DNA of 64,000 nucleotides from Thalassospira profundimaris (GCF_003326755.1 NZ_JPWH01000005.1:124001-188000), one strand, 5' to 3'. Shown: positions 43,285-52,814, numbered from the stretch's first letter. Translations and numbers: made by a program. The notes: generated by a model not told the origin, from the sequence alone.

Positions 43285-45939
43285 TCAGCCCGCCAATGCC
43301 GCCTCAATTGCAGCAAGGGCCTGTGCGGCCTTGTCGCCATCGGGGCCACCACCCTGGGCCATGTCCGGGCGGCCACCGCCGCCTTTGCCGCCCAGTTCGG
43401 CAACACCAATACGCAGCAGGTCAACCGCATTATGGCTGGCAACCAGATCCTGGGTCAGGCCGACAACGATGGAGGCCTTGCCGCCATCAATGGCGATCAG
43501 GGCGGCAATGCCCGATCCCATCTGGCTGCGCAATTCGTCAACCATGCCCTTCAGTTCCTTGGCCGGGATGCCTTCAAGAACCCGAAACGCGGTTTTAACG
43601 CCGTTAATTTCCTTGAAGCCAGCATCGCCGCCCGCACCCCCGACCCCGCCGGTTGCCAGCTTTTTACGCAGATCGGAAACTTCACGCTCCAGACGGCGGC
43701 GTTCTTCCTGCAGGGCCTGCACACGGGCAGGCACATCTTCGGGCACAGCCTTCAAATCACCGGCAACAGACTGCAACAGGCGATCGCGGTTTGCCATATA
43801 GTTTGCAGCATCGGCACCGCTGAGTGCCTCGATACGGCGCACACCGCTGGAAACGGCACCCTCGGAAACGATTTTGAACAGGCCGATATCGCCGGTGCGT
43901 TTGACATGGGTGCCCCCACACAGTTCCAGCGAATAGGCAAATTCCTTTTCTTCCGGCAAGCCCATGGAAACAACACGGACTTCATCGCCGTATTTTTCAC
44001 CAAACAGCGCCATCGCCCCCAGTTCAATCGCCTCGTCAGGCGTCATCAAACGGGTGACGACTTCGGTGTTTTCGCGAACCAGGCGGTTCACATCGGCTTC
44101 GATCACGGCAATTTCTTCCGCCGTCACCGGTTTCGGATGGGATACGTCAAAACGCAGGCGCTCGGGTGCCACCAGCGAGCCCTTCTGCGTCACATGGTCG
44201 CCCAGATGTTTGCGCATCACGGCATGGAGAAGATGCGTTGCCGAGTGATTGGCCCGCAGTTTTGAGCGGCGATCGTGATCCACGCGGAATTCGGCGGCAT
44301 TGCCGGTTTTGATCTCGCCCGACACCACCTTGCCCAAATGCACATGCAGCGCACCAAGTTTTTTCTGGGTATCGGCAATTTCAATGACCGCACCATTTTC
44401 GGTGCGGATCACGCCGGCATCCCCCTGCTGACCACCGGATTCGCCAAAAAACGGCGTCTGGTTGGCCAAAATGGCAACCTGGTCGCCTGCCTTGGCGGTT
44501 TCGACTTCCTTGCCATCCACGATGATGGCGGTCAAAACACCTTCGGCGGTTTCGGTTTCATAACCCAGGAATTCGGTCGCCCCGAAACGGTCATTCAGAT
44601 CAAACCAGACTTCTTCGGTTGCCGCTTCGCCCGAACCAGACCATGCCGCACGGGCCTTGGCCTTCTGTTCGGCCATGGCCGAGGAAAAACCGTCTTCGTC
44701 AATCCCGATTTTGCGGGGTTTAAGCGCATCGGCAGTCAGATCAAGCGGGAAACCATAGGTATCATACAGCTTGAAGGCCACATCGCCCGGCAGAACCGCG
44801 CCTTCGCCCATTTCAACCGTGGCTTCGTCAAGCATCTTGAGGCCGCGATCGAGCATGGTTTTAAAGCCATGCTCTTCCAGCTTCAGAGTTTCTTCGATCA
44901 AGGCCTGGGCACGCACCAGTTCCGGGTAGGCAGCGCCCATTTTGCGCACAAGCGCCGGGACCAGCTTATACATCAGCGGGTCCTTGGTGCCGACCATGTG
45001 CAAATGGCGCATGGCACGGCGCATGATACGGCGCAGAACGTTCCCGCGACCAGCATTGGACGGCAAAACACCATCGGCAATCAGGAAGCTGGTGGAACGC
45101 AAATGGTCCGCCACCACACGATGGGACACGTTATGCGGCCCATCCGGGTCGGTATTGGTGATATCGGCCGAGGCCTCGATCAGGGCGCGCATCAAATCGA
45201 TATCATAGTTATCGTGCTTGCCCTGCAACACGGCAGCCACACGTTCCAGACCCATGCCGGTATCGATGGAGGGCTTTGGCAGGTCCAGACGGCGGCCGTC
45301 CGCCATCTGTTCATACTGCATGAAAACCAGGTTCCAGATTTCAATGAAACGGTCGCCGTCTTCTTCCGCACTGCCCGGAGGGCCACCCCAGATATGATCG
45401 CCATGATCAAAGAAGATTTCCGAACACGGACCACACGGGCCGGTATCGCCCATCGACCAGAAATTGTCCGAGGTGGGAATGCGAATGATGCGATCATCAC
45501 TCAGCCCGGCGATTTTCTTCCACAAACCGTGAGCTTCATCATCGGTATGATAGACCGTCACCAGCAGTTTTTCCGCCGGAAGACCGTATTCCTTGGTGAT
45601 CAGATTCCAGGCGAACTCAATCGCGTTTTCCTTGAAATAGTCGCCAAACGAAAAATTGCCGAGCATTTCAAAAAAGGTGTGATGTCGCGCAGTATGACCG
45701 ACATTTTCCAGGTCATTATGCTTGCCCCCGGCCCGCACGCATTTCTGCGACGTAACCGCACGGGAATAATCGCGCTGCTCCTGGCCGGTGAAAACGTTTT
45801 TAAACTGGACCATCCCGGCATTGGTAAACATCAGGGTGGGGTCATTGCGCGGCACCAGCGGGCTGGAAGATACAACCTCGTGGCCGTTCTTGCGGAAAAA
45901 TTCCAAAAACGTGGTGCGAATATCGTTAACGGTCTGCAT
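43285..45939 (-). CDS. alaS: Alanyl-tRNA synthetase
   Basis: An 884-residue essential enzyme that charges tRNA-Ala. Class II catalytic core at the N-terminus ([39 protein letters not shown]). The editing domain carries both zinc-binding motifs, [10 protein letters not shown] (HxxxH) and [12 protein letters not shown] (CxxxH). The glycine-rich C-Ala domain includes [15 protein letters not shown] and the final AAIEAALAG. The ATG at 45939 follows GGAGAGAG; an ATG 20 codons upstream adds residues foreign to the family. recA often precedes alaS in bacteria, but not here. Confidence 0.98.
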   Translation of the reverse strand: MQTVNDIRTTFLEFFRKNGHEVVSSSPLVPRNDPTLMFTNAGMVQFKNVFTGQEQRDYSRAVTSQKCVRAGGKHNDLENVGHTARHHTFFEMLGNFSFGDYFKENAIEFAWNLITKEYGLPAEKLLVTVYHTDDEAHGLWKKIAGLSDDRIIRIPTSDNFWSMGDTGPCGPCSEIFFDHGDHIWGGPPGSAEEDGDRFIEIWNLVFMQYEQMADGRRLDLPKPSIDTGMGLERVAAVLQGKHDNYDIDLMRALIEASADITNTDPDGPHNVSHRVVADHLRSTSFLIADGVLPSNAGRGNVLRRIMRRAMRHLHMVGTKDPLMYKLVPALVRKMGAAYPELVRAQALIEETLKLEEHGFKTMLDRGLKMLDEATVEMGEGAVLPGDVAFKLYDTYGFPLDLTADALKPRKIGIDEDGFSSAMAEQKAKARAAWSGSGEAATEEVWFDLNDRFGATEFLGYETETAEGVLTAIIVDGKEVETAKAGDQVAILANQTPFFGESGGQQGDAGVIRTENGAVIEIADTQKKLGALHVHLGKVVSGEIKTGNAAEFRVDHDRRSKLRANHSATHLLHAVMRKHLGDHVTQKGSLVAPERLRFDVSHPKPVTAEEIAVIEADVNRLVRENTEVVTRLMTPDEAIELGAMALFGEKYGDEVRVVSMGLPEEKEFAYSLELCGGTHVKRTGDIGLFKIVSEGAVSSGVRRIEALSGADAANYMANRDRLLQSVAGDLKAVPEDVPARVQALQEERRRLEREVSDLRKKLATGGVGGAGGDAGFKEINGVKTAFRVLEGIPAKELKGMVDELRSQMGSGIAALIAIDGGKASIVVGLTQDLVASHNAVDLLRIGVAELGGKGGGGRPDMAQGGGPDGDKAAQALAAIEAALAG

Positions 45940-46086
45940 CTCTCTCCAACCCGGAAAACGCGGAACAAAACACCCACCTGGACTGCGGGTTGACTGCACT
46001 GTTTAGCGGCTCGCCTTTGCCCTGTCCAGTCGGGGAAAAGGGCTAAACGGTTAAAAGCTGCGTTTCAAGTATTATCGCCGACGGAA

Positions 46087-46392
46087 TTAGTCCAGAACCG
46101 GGCGCATGAAACTGCGTTCATAGCTGATGATGGAACGGTTTTTTTGTTCAAGTTCCAGTGTCGCCACGCATTCGGCGTCATCGGCCATCTGGTTGCGATA
46201 GGTTTCATAGGCGGCCAAGCTTGGAAAACTAAACAGCGCGTAAGCAATGTTGCTAGCCCCTTCATGGGGCAGAAAATAGCCGTGATGCGTGCCGCCCATA
46301 CGGTTAACAATGGGAATCCAGCGCCGGGCATACTCCTCGAATTCGGGGATTTTGTGCATATCGATAACGTATTTAAGATAGCAGGTGATCAT
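46087..46392 (-). CDS. NIPSNAP family protein
   Basis: A 101-residue dimeric alpha/beta-barrel-type protein. It starts MITCYLKYVIDMHKIPEFEE, and contains RWIPIVNRMGGTHHGYFLPH and IAYALFSFPSLAAYETYRNQ, all typical of NIPSNAP. The function of bacterial members is not established. The ATG at 46392 follows GAAGG; an ATG 11 codons upstream lacks family sequence. Confidence 0.88.
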   Translation of the reverse strand: MITCYLKYVIDMHKIPEFEEYARRWIPIVNRMGGTHHGYFLPHEGASNIAYALFSFPSLAAYETYRNQMADDAECVATLELEQKNRSIISYERSFMRPVLD

Positions 46393-46461
46393 GGAACCTT
46401 CGCCAATCACGTCAAAAACAAGCAAACCAAAGAACAGCGCATCAGGACGGCTGCCTGCACC

Positions 46462-46602
46462 TTAATTCGCTTTTTTCTGAATATTCTGGCCGAGCTTTTC
46501 CAGATCCTTGCCAAAACCATCGGCGGTTTCACACCCCGCCAGCGCCGCCCCAAACGCAACCATCAACAGAACAGCCATAACCTTACGGACCCGTTTTTCC
46601 AT
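46462..46602 (-). CDS. Entericidin-type small lipoprotein (copy 1)
   Basis: A 46-residue lipoprotein. After MEKRVRK a hydrophobic segment ends in the lipobox LAGC (Cys23), followed by ETADGFGKDLEKLGQNIQKK. That is the EcnA/EcnB pattern of a Cys-linked small amphipathic helix. In E. coli, EcnA and EcnB act as antidote and toxin peptides inducible in stationary phase under osmotic stress; many bacteria carry only one type, of unclear role. GGAG lies upstream. A near-copy is at 48190-48330. Confidence 0.85.
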   Translation of the reverse strand: MEKRVRKVMAVLLMVAFGAALAGCETADGFGKDLEKLGQNIQKKAN

Positions 46603-46950
46603 CTTCGCTATTCTCCAACCTGGGCAAATGCCCGTCAGCTTTTACCAGTGGCAACATCCGAAGCCTCCGCATCAAGCAGACGGCATTTCAATGTTCCTGC
46701 AAAACAACGCGCAAAATATAACGAAATCATGGCGTCCCCTACTAAAATTTGTGCAGGACAACACTGCGACACGTTCATAAACAATACAGACGTGCATACA
46801 GATCATCCGTTGCCCGTAAAGAGGTATCGCGCCATTATGTGATACAGTAAAATAGGGCCGAGAGCCGAACGCGATATGTGCGACCTTTGGGTTCCAGCCG
46901 ACGACAACAAGAGATTGCTAACGCAACGCGGCTTATCATATAAATAATTA
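46603..46950. other. Gene-free region between the entericidin and the orphan immunity-like gene
   Basis: These 348 bases hold the entericidin promoter and the 3' trailer of the minus-strand gene to the right. Short open frames here have no Shine-Dalgarno and no recognisable content. I see no clear hairpin. Confidence 0.4.
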
Positions 46951-47562
46951 TTAGTCGTCAGGAGAGAATACGCTGTTCACACGAACCATAGCAGGCCCGG
47001 GCTGTAAAAATAGGTCCAAGGCCTGGATTGCTTTTTGTTCTGCGGTTTCGGAAATCTCCGATGTCAAGATCAGGCGTTCGATTGGCACGTCATAGCCACC
47101 TCCCGATGTACTTGGGTCTGCATGAAAATAATCACTCGTCTCGACCCAGGCAGAGAACCCCGAATATTCAGATTTCTCTATCTCCATCGCTTCGTCATAT
47201 GTCATCTCTCTTTTTTGTCTATCATCCAATTCAGTTCCAATATTCTCAAATTTCTCTATAAACTCAGGTTCCATTGCATCATTTGAATCTAAAAGTTCAT
47301 TAATAGAGCCCTCAAAACTCAACGTTTGCAGCACTATTTCTTTCTTATCACTCTGATTTCTGATCCAGATAACTTTCCCGGTTAACATATCTTCCTTCAA
47401 GTTGACCGGACGAATTACCCCACCCCAATCACTTTCGACAAAACTCTTCAACTGTCTTAACAAATGAAGCCAATACTGCTGCGCGGCAAAAAATTGCTCC
47501 GTGCTCCTGAAATATTCCTCAAACGGATAACCGGGAGTATCTTTGAACAACTCCAAAAACAT
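46951..47562 (-). CDS. Unknown acidic protein, possible orphan immunity protein
   Basis: A 203-residue soluble, acidic protein with no signal peptide. It begins FLELFKDTPGYPFEEYFRST, close in pattern to the PGFPF start of the presumed immunity protein at 20041-20589. A beta-rich part (GKVIWIRNQSDKKEIVLQTL) and acidic helices follow. The DNA is AT-richer than its neighbours, which suggests transfer. No toxin gene adjoins it. I do not recognise a family; an immunity role is inferred from the shared N-terminal motif only. Confidence 0.5.
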   Translation of the reverse strand: MFLELFKDTPGYPFEEYFRSTEQFFAAQQYWLHLLRQLKSFVESDWGGVIRPVNLKEDMLTGKVIWIRNQSDKKEIVLQTLSFEGSINELLDSNDAMEPEFIEKFENIGTELDDRQKREMTYDEAMEIEKSEYSGFSAWVETSDYFHADPSTSGGGYDVPIERLILTSEISETAEQKAIQALDLFLQPGPAMVRVNSVFSPDD

Positions 47563-47893
47563 TAAACACCCTCCAAGGAATCAGCATTTTTAACTTTTAA
47601 TTTCCAAATCAACACGCAGTGCGATTCTTTATTTTTCTGATATCAAAATTTGCAGTCTGCCCCATCGTCTTCAAAGAAGCTCGTGATACTATCAGCAACA
47701 AAAGCTCCGCCTTCATAAATGTCTTTTTACGTTACCTCTATCCCGTAAATTGGCGTAAATACTATTTAAGGTGCGCCCATTGGACGCACCCTGCTTTTCT
47801 TCTCTGATCCGGGCTGATGTGCAATTACGCTTACAGTCGTTGGTTGTATCGTCATTGCTGGTCCGGATGAATGTCTCGCCTTCGCTTATCGCC
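47563..47893. other. Gene-free AT-rich stretch between two minus-strand genes
   Basis: These 331 bases contain the presumed promoter of the orphan gene. GGTGCG/CGCACC at 47771-47791 forms a small hairpin that could terminate the DUF1328 transcript. No gene is seen. Confidence 0.4.
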
Positions 47894-48070
47894 TTAAACC
47901 GGTGGGCGGCGCCCGCGCAGGGCGTTGACCAGCAACGACACCAAAAACAGAACGATAAAGACGAAGAACAGAATTTTTGCAATCCCGACAAAGGTACCGG
48001 CAAGCCCGCCAAAACCAAGTACGGCTGCCAGCAAAGCCAGGACAAGACAGAATATTGCCCAACCAAGCAT
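47894..48070 (-). CDS. DUF1328 (YtjA-like) small membrane protein
   Basis: A 58-residue protein with two membrane helices joined by a glycine-rich turn: [40 protein letters not shown], then a basic end (ALRGRRPPV). This is the typical full length of DUF1328/YtjA proteins, which are often induced by stress and have no known function. CAGGAG lies at the right distance before the ATG. Confidence 0.9.
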   Translation of the reverse strand: MLGWAIFCLVLALLAAVLGFGGLAGTFVGIAKILFFVFIVLFLVSLLVNALRGRRPPV

Positions 48071-48189
48071 GTTATTCTCCTGTTGTTATTTTATTTTCAG
48101 GCGACCGGCGCAGTTTGCTCGTGTCTTTTGTTTCACTATTTGCCAGTCGTCAGCCATATCCGATCCGTTGCGGGCACATGCCCTTCAGA

Positions 48190-48330
48190 TCAGTTGGCAC
48201 CTTCCTGAATGTTGTCACCAAGCTTTTCAACGTCCTGGCCAAAGCCTTCGGCGGTTTCACAGGCGGCCAAACCCATACCAAAACCGGCAATCATCGCCAG
48301 AGCAAAAAAGCGTTTCAAGAAATTGGACAT
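48190..48330 (-). CDS. Entericidin-type small lipoprotein (copy 2)
   Basis: A 46-residue lipoprotein with a basic start (MSNFLKRFF), a hydrophobic segment and the lipobox LAAC (Cys24). The mature peptide begins ETAEGFGQDVEKLGDNIQEG. It aligns with copy 1 residue for residue in length and in the ETAxGFGxDxEKLGxNIQ core. It lies 119 bases upstream of the DUF1328 gene on the same strand, so the two may share a stress promoter. Confidence 0.88.
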   Translation of the reverse strand: MSNFLKRFFALAMIAGFGMGLAACETAEGFGQDVEKLGDNIQEGAN

Positions 48331-48554
48331 GATGAACTCCTGATCCTTGAACTTGTGATTGTTTTGTATTCGTTACACACGACTTCAAACGTCAGGTATC
48401 GTTACTTGTTCCGCATTTGGTGCTCGATCCCGTTCAAATCGGCGCTTAATGGTCTTAAAACGGGCATCAAGCCTGCTGATTTCTGCGATTAAGACAAATC
48501 GTGATCATTTTGGGGCAACTGCCTTATTACCCTACCACAGGGGAAAGACCGCCC

Positions 48555-49067
48555 TTAACACGAACAAACCGGCATCTTCACCATGAAAACACTGTTCACA
48601 TCGCTCTGGTACGGTCCAAAGGGTGCACATCGCTCATATCCCAGCGACGCATAAAGCGTGATGGCTGCATCGGACTGAATACCGGTTTCAAGGCATAGGC
48701 CACCAAAACCATGTTCAAGCGCGTCCTGTTCCATATGGACCATAAGCATGCGTGCAAGCCTCTGCCGACGCATGTCGCGATTAACAAACAATCTCTTTAT
48801 TTCAACAAACGGAACAGGGGTATCATGCCTTGCTGATATTGAAGGACACTTACCGGGGGGTAGCGGGATATAGCCGCCGCAGGCAACAGCCCGACCGTCC
48901 ACTTTTCGTCGAACAACAAAAAACCGTACATCCTCGGCAATAAGCTGCCCTGCACTTAACCCTGCCCGGTCCTGCCCCGGATAAAGCCGCGCCGTCCTGG
49001 TATCGGCCTGGTCAAACAGGGATGTAACCACAGGCTGGTCTGGCGTTTCGGGATGAATAACAAACAT
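48555..49067 (-). CDS. GNAT family N-acetyltransferase
   Basis: A 170-residue acetyl-CoA-dependent acyltransferase. The GNAT core is visible: beta-4 (VEIKRLFVNRDM), the acetyl-CoA loop MRRQRLARMLMVHMEQDALE (about 98-117), and beta-5 onward (GLCLETGIQSDAAITLYASL then GYE). The substrate is unknown. The gene stands alone in an otherwise stress-related neighbourhood. Confidence 0.85.
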   Translation of the reverse strand: MFVIHPETPDQPVVTSLFDQADTRTARLYPGQDRAGLSAGQLIAEDVRFFVVRRKVDGRAVACGGYIPLPPGKCPSISARHDTPVPFVEIKRLFVNRDMRRQRLARMLMVHMEQDALEHGFGGLCLETGIQSDAAITLYASLGYERCAPFGPYQSDVNSVFMVKMPVCSC

Positions 49068-49196
49068 AGGGTAATCCTTGTAAAACAGGGAAACAGAAAA
49101 TCAGAACAGCGGAACCCACGCCTTGCCGAGGGTCGGGGCGAAGGCCCTGGAAATAATTCAGCAACTGAGTGACACAAACCCTGTTGATCGCAGCGA

Positions 49197-50030
49197 TCAA
49201 ACCCCGCGCAAATTCCCCCAGACATGCACATGCCATTGCGGCATGACGCGCACATCAAACCAGCCGTTTTCCGCCACACGCGTCACCAGCCAGCGATAGC
49301 GTTCGGTCAGGGCATCAAGATCAACGCCGTCCACCCCGTCGGGATGCGGTGCCGCCGGGGTGGCATTGACCGGCTGCAGATAACAGGGAATATCAGGGTG
49401 ACGCGAGCGCACATGGTTGGCAAAGGCCAAATCGGCCTCGTCCGCCACCGGAAATTTCAGGGTTATGGCCGGACCGTTCCCCATGCCATTGCGCGCAGCG
49501 GCAATGCAGGCAGCCAGATCACCGGCATTGAATGTGGTGTGGCTTGAAGGCGGCTTGGGGCTCAGCGTCAAATGATCGAGTTTGGCAAACCAGCGCCGGG
49601 CGATGCTGCCCTGTGTTTCAATGGCAAAGGTAAATCCCTGGGCCTGCCCCAAATCAATGAGCGGTTCCAGCGGCTGAATGGCGGGATTGCCGCCCGAGAG
49701 TGTCACCAGGACCGGACGCCCGCCAGACAGTTTTTTCACCTGATCAAGTATATCGTGAGCCGTCATCGGCAGCCAGTCTGCCCGAAAGGAAGGGTCTACG
49801 GCATAGAGCGTATCACACCACGAACAACGAAAATCACAGCCGCCGGTGCGGACAAAAACCGTTGGCAGGCCCAACAGCGCCCCTTCGCCCTGCACGGTCG
49901 GGCCGAAAATTTCCGAAATGCGAATTTTACCGTGACGACGCACACCTTCGCTGTCCTCAACCGAAAAACCGGCCGCGACAGAAGACGTTTCCGTACCGGT
50001 ACCGGTACCGGTTTTCATCTGCGGGTTCAT
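49197..50030 (-). CDS. queE: 7-carboxy-7-deazaguanine synthase
   Basis: A radical-SAM enzyme that converts 6-carboxy-tetrahydropterin to 7-carboxy-7-deazaguanine in queuosine/preQ0 synthesis. The cluster motif CDFRCSWC (CxxxCxxC) follows ISEIFGPTVQGEGALLGLPT, the QueE signature. LSGGNPAIQPLEPL is also typical. The 277-residue product has about 35 extra N-terminal residues, including a Gly-Thr run encoded by three tandem ACCGGT hexamers (49995-50012). The start overlaps the queD stop (ATGA). queC, queD and queE are in order on one strand. Confidence 0.95.
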   Translation of the reverse strand: MNPQMKTGTGTGTETSSVAAGFSVEDSEGVRRHGKIRISEIFGPTVQGEGALLGLPTVFVRTGGCDFRCSWCDTLYAVDPSFRADWLPMTAHDILDQVKKLSGGRPVLVTLSGGNPAIQPLEPLIDLGQAQGFTFAIETQGSIARRWFAKLDHLTLSPKPPSSHTTFNAGDLAACIAAARNGMGNGPAITLKFPVADEADLAFANHVRSRHPDIPCYLQPVNATPAAPHPDGVDGVDLDALTERYRWLVTRVAENGWFDVRVMPQWHVHVWGNLRGV

Positions 50031-50383
50031 GGCCGATATTCCGCCCAGGTTTTAGGCGTTTCCGATACACGCACCGCCGAGACCTCCGGCCAACGATCCC
50101 TGGCCCAGTCGCAGAAGAATTTTGCCAGATTTTCCGCCGTGACATGGTCATGACCCAGCACATCATTAAGATGACGATGGTCAAATTCATCGTCGATCAG
50201 ACGTTTAAGCGGGCCTAGTTCGCGGTAATCGCGCACAAAACCACGATGATCCAGGCTGGAAGACTGCAATTCGATCTCGACAATATAATTGTGACCATGC
50301 AGACGGGCGCAGGGATGATCGGCTTCCAGCCCGCCCAGCACATGGGAGGCCGAAAAGGCAAATTGTTTGGTAATTCTGAACAT
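50027..50383 (-). CDS. queD: 6-carboxy-5,6,7,8-tetrahydropterin synthase
   Basis: A 118-residue QueD that turns dihydroneopterin triphosphate into 6-carboxytetrahydropterin. The zinc-binding histidines lie in SASHVLGGL and RLHGHNYIVEIEL (HGHN), with the catalytic DHRHLND and FDHRHLN region following. The ATG at 50383 begins the family's FRITKQFAFSASH; an upstream ATG is less likely. Middle gene of queCDE, overlapping queE by 4 bases. Confidence 0.95.
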   Translation of the reverse strand: MFRITKQFAFSASHVLGGLEADHPCARLHGHNYIVEIELQSSSLDHRGFVRDYRELGPLKRLIDDEFDHRHLNDVLGHDHVTAENLAKFFCDWARDRWPEVSAVRVSETPKTWAEYRP

Positions 50384-50509
50384 TTTCAATCTCGTTTCAG
50401 GCCGCGGCTTGACCTGCAGCACATCGCACCGACGCTTGCATGCGAACGCACGACGCCCGCAGACAAAAGCCGTTTGATGGTTGCTCGATACCGCGCCAGT
50501 GGGAATGAT

Positions 50510-51241
50510 TTAGCCGTGCGTGCTGCGTTCCGCGAATTTGCGCTTCGCATGTTCGGCCCGGGCCTGTTTCCAATATTCCCGGTCGGTATAAACGGTCGGG
50601 TCGAGCACACGGGCCAGCTCCAGCGCCTCGCGCCGTTCCACACAGGTGCCGCAGCGTCCGCAATGCACATCGCCGCCCTTGTAACAGGACCATGTGCGAT
50701 CAACCGGCACGCCAAGACGACCGGCCTCTGCGGCAATATCGGCCTTGGAGGCATGAATAAAGGGCGTATAAAGCCGGATGTGCGCCACACCCTCCAGGGC
50801 ATGATCCTGCATGGCCTGAAACGCATGAACGAAATCGGGGCGACAATCGGGATAGATAAAGTGATCCCCGCCATGCATGGCAGCGGCCACCGCATCGGCC
50901 CCGGCACTGGCGGCCGCGCCAAATGCCACTGTCATCATGATGGCATTGCGGTTGGGCACCACCGTGATGCGCATGGTTTCTTCGGCATAATGCCCATCGG
51001 GCACGGCCACATCATCGCTGGTCAATGACGAACCGGTCAAAAGCCTGCCAACCGGTTTTAAATCAACAATATTGTGGGGAACGCCCAAATCACGGGCGGT
51101 TTCGGCAGCATAATCAAGTTCCTTTTTATGGCGCTGGCCATAATCAAAGGAAATCAGTCCCTGCAAACTGTGTTCGCGCGCAACCTTATGCGCCAGCGTC
51201 ACAGAATCCAGGCCGCCCGAACAGACGACGATGGTTTTCAT
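50510..51241 (-). CDS. queC: 7-cyano-7-deazaguanine synthase
   Basis: A 243-residue ATP-dependent amidotransferase-like enzyme that converts 7-carboxy-7-deazaguanine to preQ0. The PP-loop CSGGLDSVTLAHKVA (about 8-22) binds ATP. The zinc knuckle is CYKGGDVHCGRCGTCVERRE, four cysteines near the C-terminus. First gene of queCDE. The 126-base gap to queD has no recognised gene. AAAGG lies 7 bases before the ATG, inside a possible riboswitch. Confidence 0.96.
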   Translation of the reverse strand: MKTIVVCSGGLDSVTLAHKVAREHSLQGLISFDYGQRHKKELDYAAETARDLGVPHNIVDLKPVGRLLTGSSLTSDDVAVPDGHYAEETMRITVVPNRNAIMMTVAFGAAASAGADAVAAAMHGGDHFIYPDCRPDFVHAFQAMQDHALEGVAHIRLYTPFIHASKADIAAEAGRLGVPVDRTWSCYKGGDVHCGRCGTCVERREALELARVLDPTVYTDREYWKQARAEHAKRKFAERSTHG

Positions 51242-51248
51242 GGTATAA

Positions 51249-51285
51249 CCTTTGCGTGTTTTTTACCTGGTGCTACGACAGGGGG
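51249..51285 (-). ncRNA. Possible preQ1-I riboswitch in the queC leader
   Basis: On the minus strand, right before queC, CCTG and CAGG can pair around the loop TCGTAGCAC. The A-rich tail TAAAAAACACGCAAAGG follows and ends in the Shine-Dalgarno. Loop and tail resemble the small preQ1-I aptamer (TCGCAGTAAC loop and an A-rich tail that folds back and hides the ribosome site). The 4-bp stem is short for the class. Position before a preQ0 gene supports it. It would switch off translation when preQ1 is plentiful. Confidence 0.4.
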
Positions 51286-51345
51286 ACCCTTAAAGATCAC
51301 CAAGCCGCGCATTTCCCACATGCGGCAAAAAAAGGCAAGGGCTTT

Positions 51346-52302
51346 CTATACTGCCATTTCCCGACGTCCGGAAAGCACATGAAAGCACATGGGCACCCGG
51401 AAATATGTGTCTTCAATATGTTGCGACAGGCTGGCCCGCATCAGATCGTCAATTTCGCGACCCTGCCCGGATGTGGCATTTCGCAGCGCAGCGCCAAAAA
51501 GCATCTGCATTTGCGGCCGCCAGAACGGGGCGGCGGCGGGAATCCGCCCGCACGGTGTATGTGTAACCAGCGAAACATCGTCAAAACCGGCATTGATCAG
51601 CCGGGCAACCGAATTTTCGGCGGACGAAAACCCAAACAGATCCAGCCCCGCCGCCTCGAACCCGGTGCCCAGGACCTGTTTAAAAATCGCATCCATCGCA
51701 CCAAATAACGGGTTTTCCGCCATTGGCCCCCAAACCATGAAAGCCGCCCGGCCGCCAGGGGCCAAAACCCGCCGGGTTTCGCGCAGGGCCTGGTCCGGGT
51801 TTTGACAAAACATGATGCCAAACCGGCACGATACCCCGTGAAACATGGCATCGGCAAATGGCAGGGACTGCATATTGGCCGCCACAACATCAAGATTGGC
51901 AATTTCCGCCCGCGCGGCCCGCCCGGCCAGCCCGGCGCACATTGATGGGGCAATATCGCTGGCAATTACCCGCCCCGAAGGGAATGGTTTTCCTTTGGCA
52001 CTTTCGGGCATGTCAGAAAAGGCAGACGACAACAAAGCCGCAAGACCAAATGCCGGTTCGCCAACGCCCGAAGCCAGATCAAGCACGCACAAACCATTGT
52101 GGCAGCGCTGGGCGACACGATCAGCCATACCATGCAGTTCGAGAGCATCAATCAGGTGACGATTGATTTTGTCGGCTTGGGGGGCCAGACGATCTGCCCA
52201 GTTCAGCCAGTCAGATGACAGATCCTGCCATATCGGATTCCCCGCGTCCTGATTCATCATCCCCCCTGTGCTGTCGCCCGCCTTGACGTTTTTTCGGGTC
52301 AT
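51346..52302 (-). CDS. Class I SAM-dependent methyltransferase
   Basis: A methyltransferase of about 318 residues. Motif I is VLDLASGVGEPAFGLAALLS, motif II-like GRVIASDIAPSMCAGLAGRA, then MQSLPFADAMFHGVSCRFGI and the RETRRVLAPGGRAAFMVWGP typical of UbiE-like methyltransferases. The substrate is unknown. I used the ATG at 52302. An ATG pair at 52260 next to a run of G and a more upstream ATG (52344) are alternatives. It ends 104 bases before queC on the same strand. Confidence 0.82.
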   Translation of the reverse strand: MTRKNVKAGDSTGGMMNQDAGNPIWQDLSSDWLNWADRLAPQADKINRHLIDALELHGMADRVAQRCHNGLCVLDLASGVGEPAFGLAALLSSAFSDMPESAKGKPFPSGRVIASDIAPSMCAGLAGRAARAEIANLDVVAANMQSLPFADAMFHGVSCRFGIMFCQNPDQALRETRRVLAPGGRAAFMVWGPMAENPLFGAMDAIFKQVLGTGFEAAGLDLFGFSSAENSVARLINAGFDDVSLVTHTPCGRIPAAAPFWRPQMQMLFGAALRNATSGQGREIDDLMRASLSQHIEDTYFRVPMCFHVLSGRREMAV

Positions 52303-52789
52303 CACCCACGAGCCGACGAATTGCCAGCCCTGTTTTTGTAACACACATCCCGTTCAACGTGATCTGCGCGACTTTTCCAACATTTATACCAGTTCCCCGC
52401 GATCCGATCGCCGTTTTTTACAAAGATGCCCACAAATTCAGCATTCTCGCCATATCTCCGGCAGTCCCAAAAGGCGACTGTGAGAAATTTCACTGCAAAA
52501 AAAGAAAATGCGCATTTTCGAGTCGCCCCCGCGCCCCCAAACGAACGCTCATGCGGCACCGCAGGAAAAAGAATTTTTATCATTAAAAATCAAAAACTTA
52601 ACATGAAATCCCTTGAAAAAGGACACCCCGTTGGGAGCCATTTTGCCAAAAATCCGGCTTTCGGGAACACCCCATATGCAATGCTGCCCATCGGAAAATA
52701 CATAGCTTGATCAAGGATATGCAAACACAAGCAACTTCATCCTGACATGGCACGAAGCACTGACAGGCGAGAGATGCCGCATCGCAAAA

Positions 52790-52814
52790 TATCTGTATCG
52801 ACCCGATACAGATA
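52790..52814. promoter_or_regulatory. Inverted repeat, possible operator of the opp region
   Basis: Exact 11-base arms TATCTGTATCG and CGATACAGATA are separated by 3 bases. The site lies about 100 bases upstream of the opp promoter. No regulator gene adjoins it, so the binding protein is encoded elsewhere. Confidence 0.55.

Noticed and set aside
44275..45993. 572-codon plus-strand frame inside alaS
   Set aside because: Antisense shadow of alaS with no Shine-Dalgarno or family match.
47713..48066. 117-codon minus-strand frame across the DUF1328 gene
   Set aside because: DUF1328 in another frame has a Shine-Dalgarno, full length and family sequence.
52302..52583. 93-codon minus-strand frame upstream of the methyltransferase
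   Set aside because: No Shine-Dalgarno or family sequence; low-complexity composition typical of intergenic DNA.
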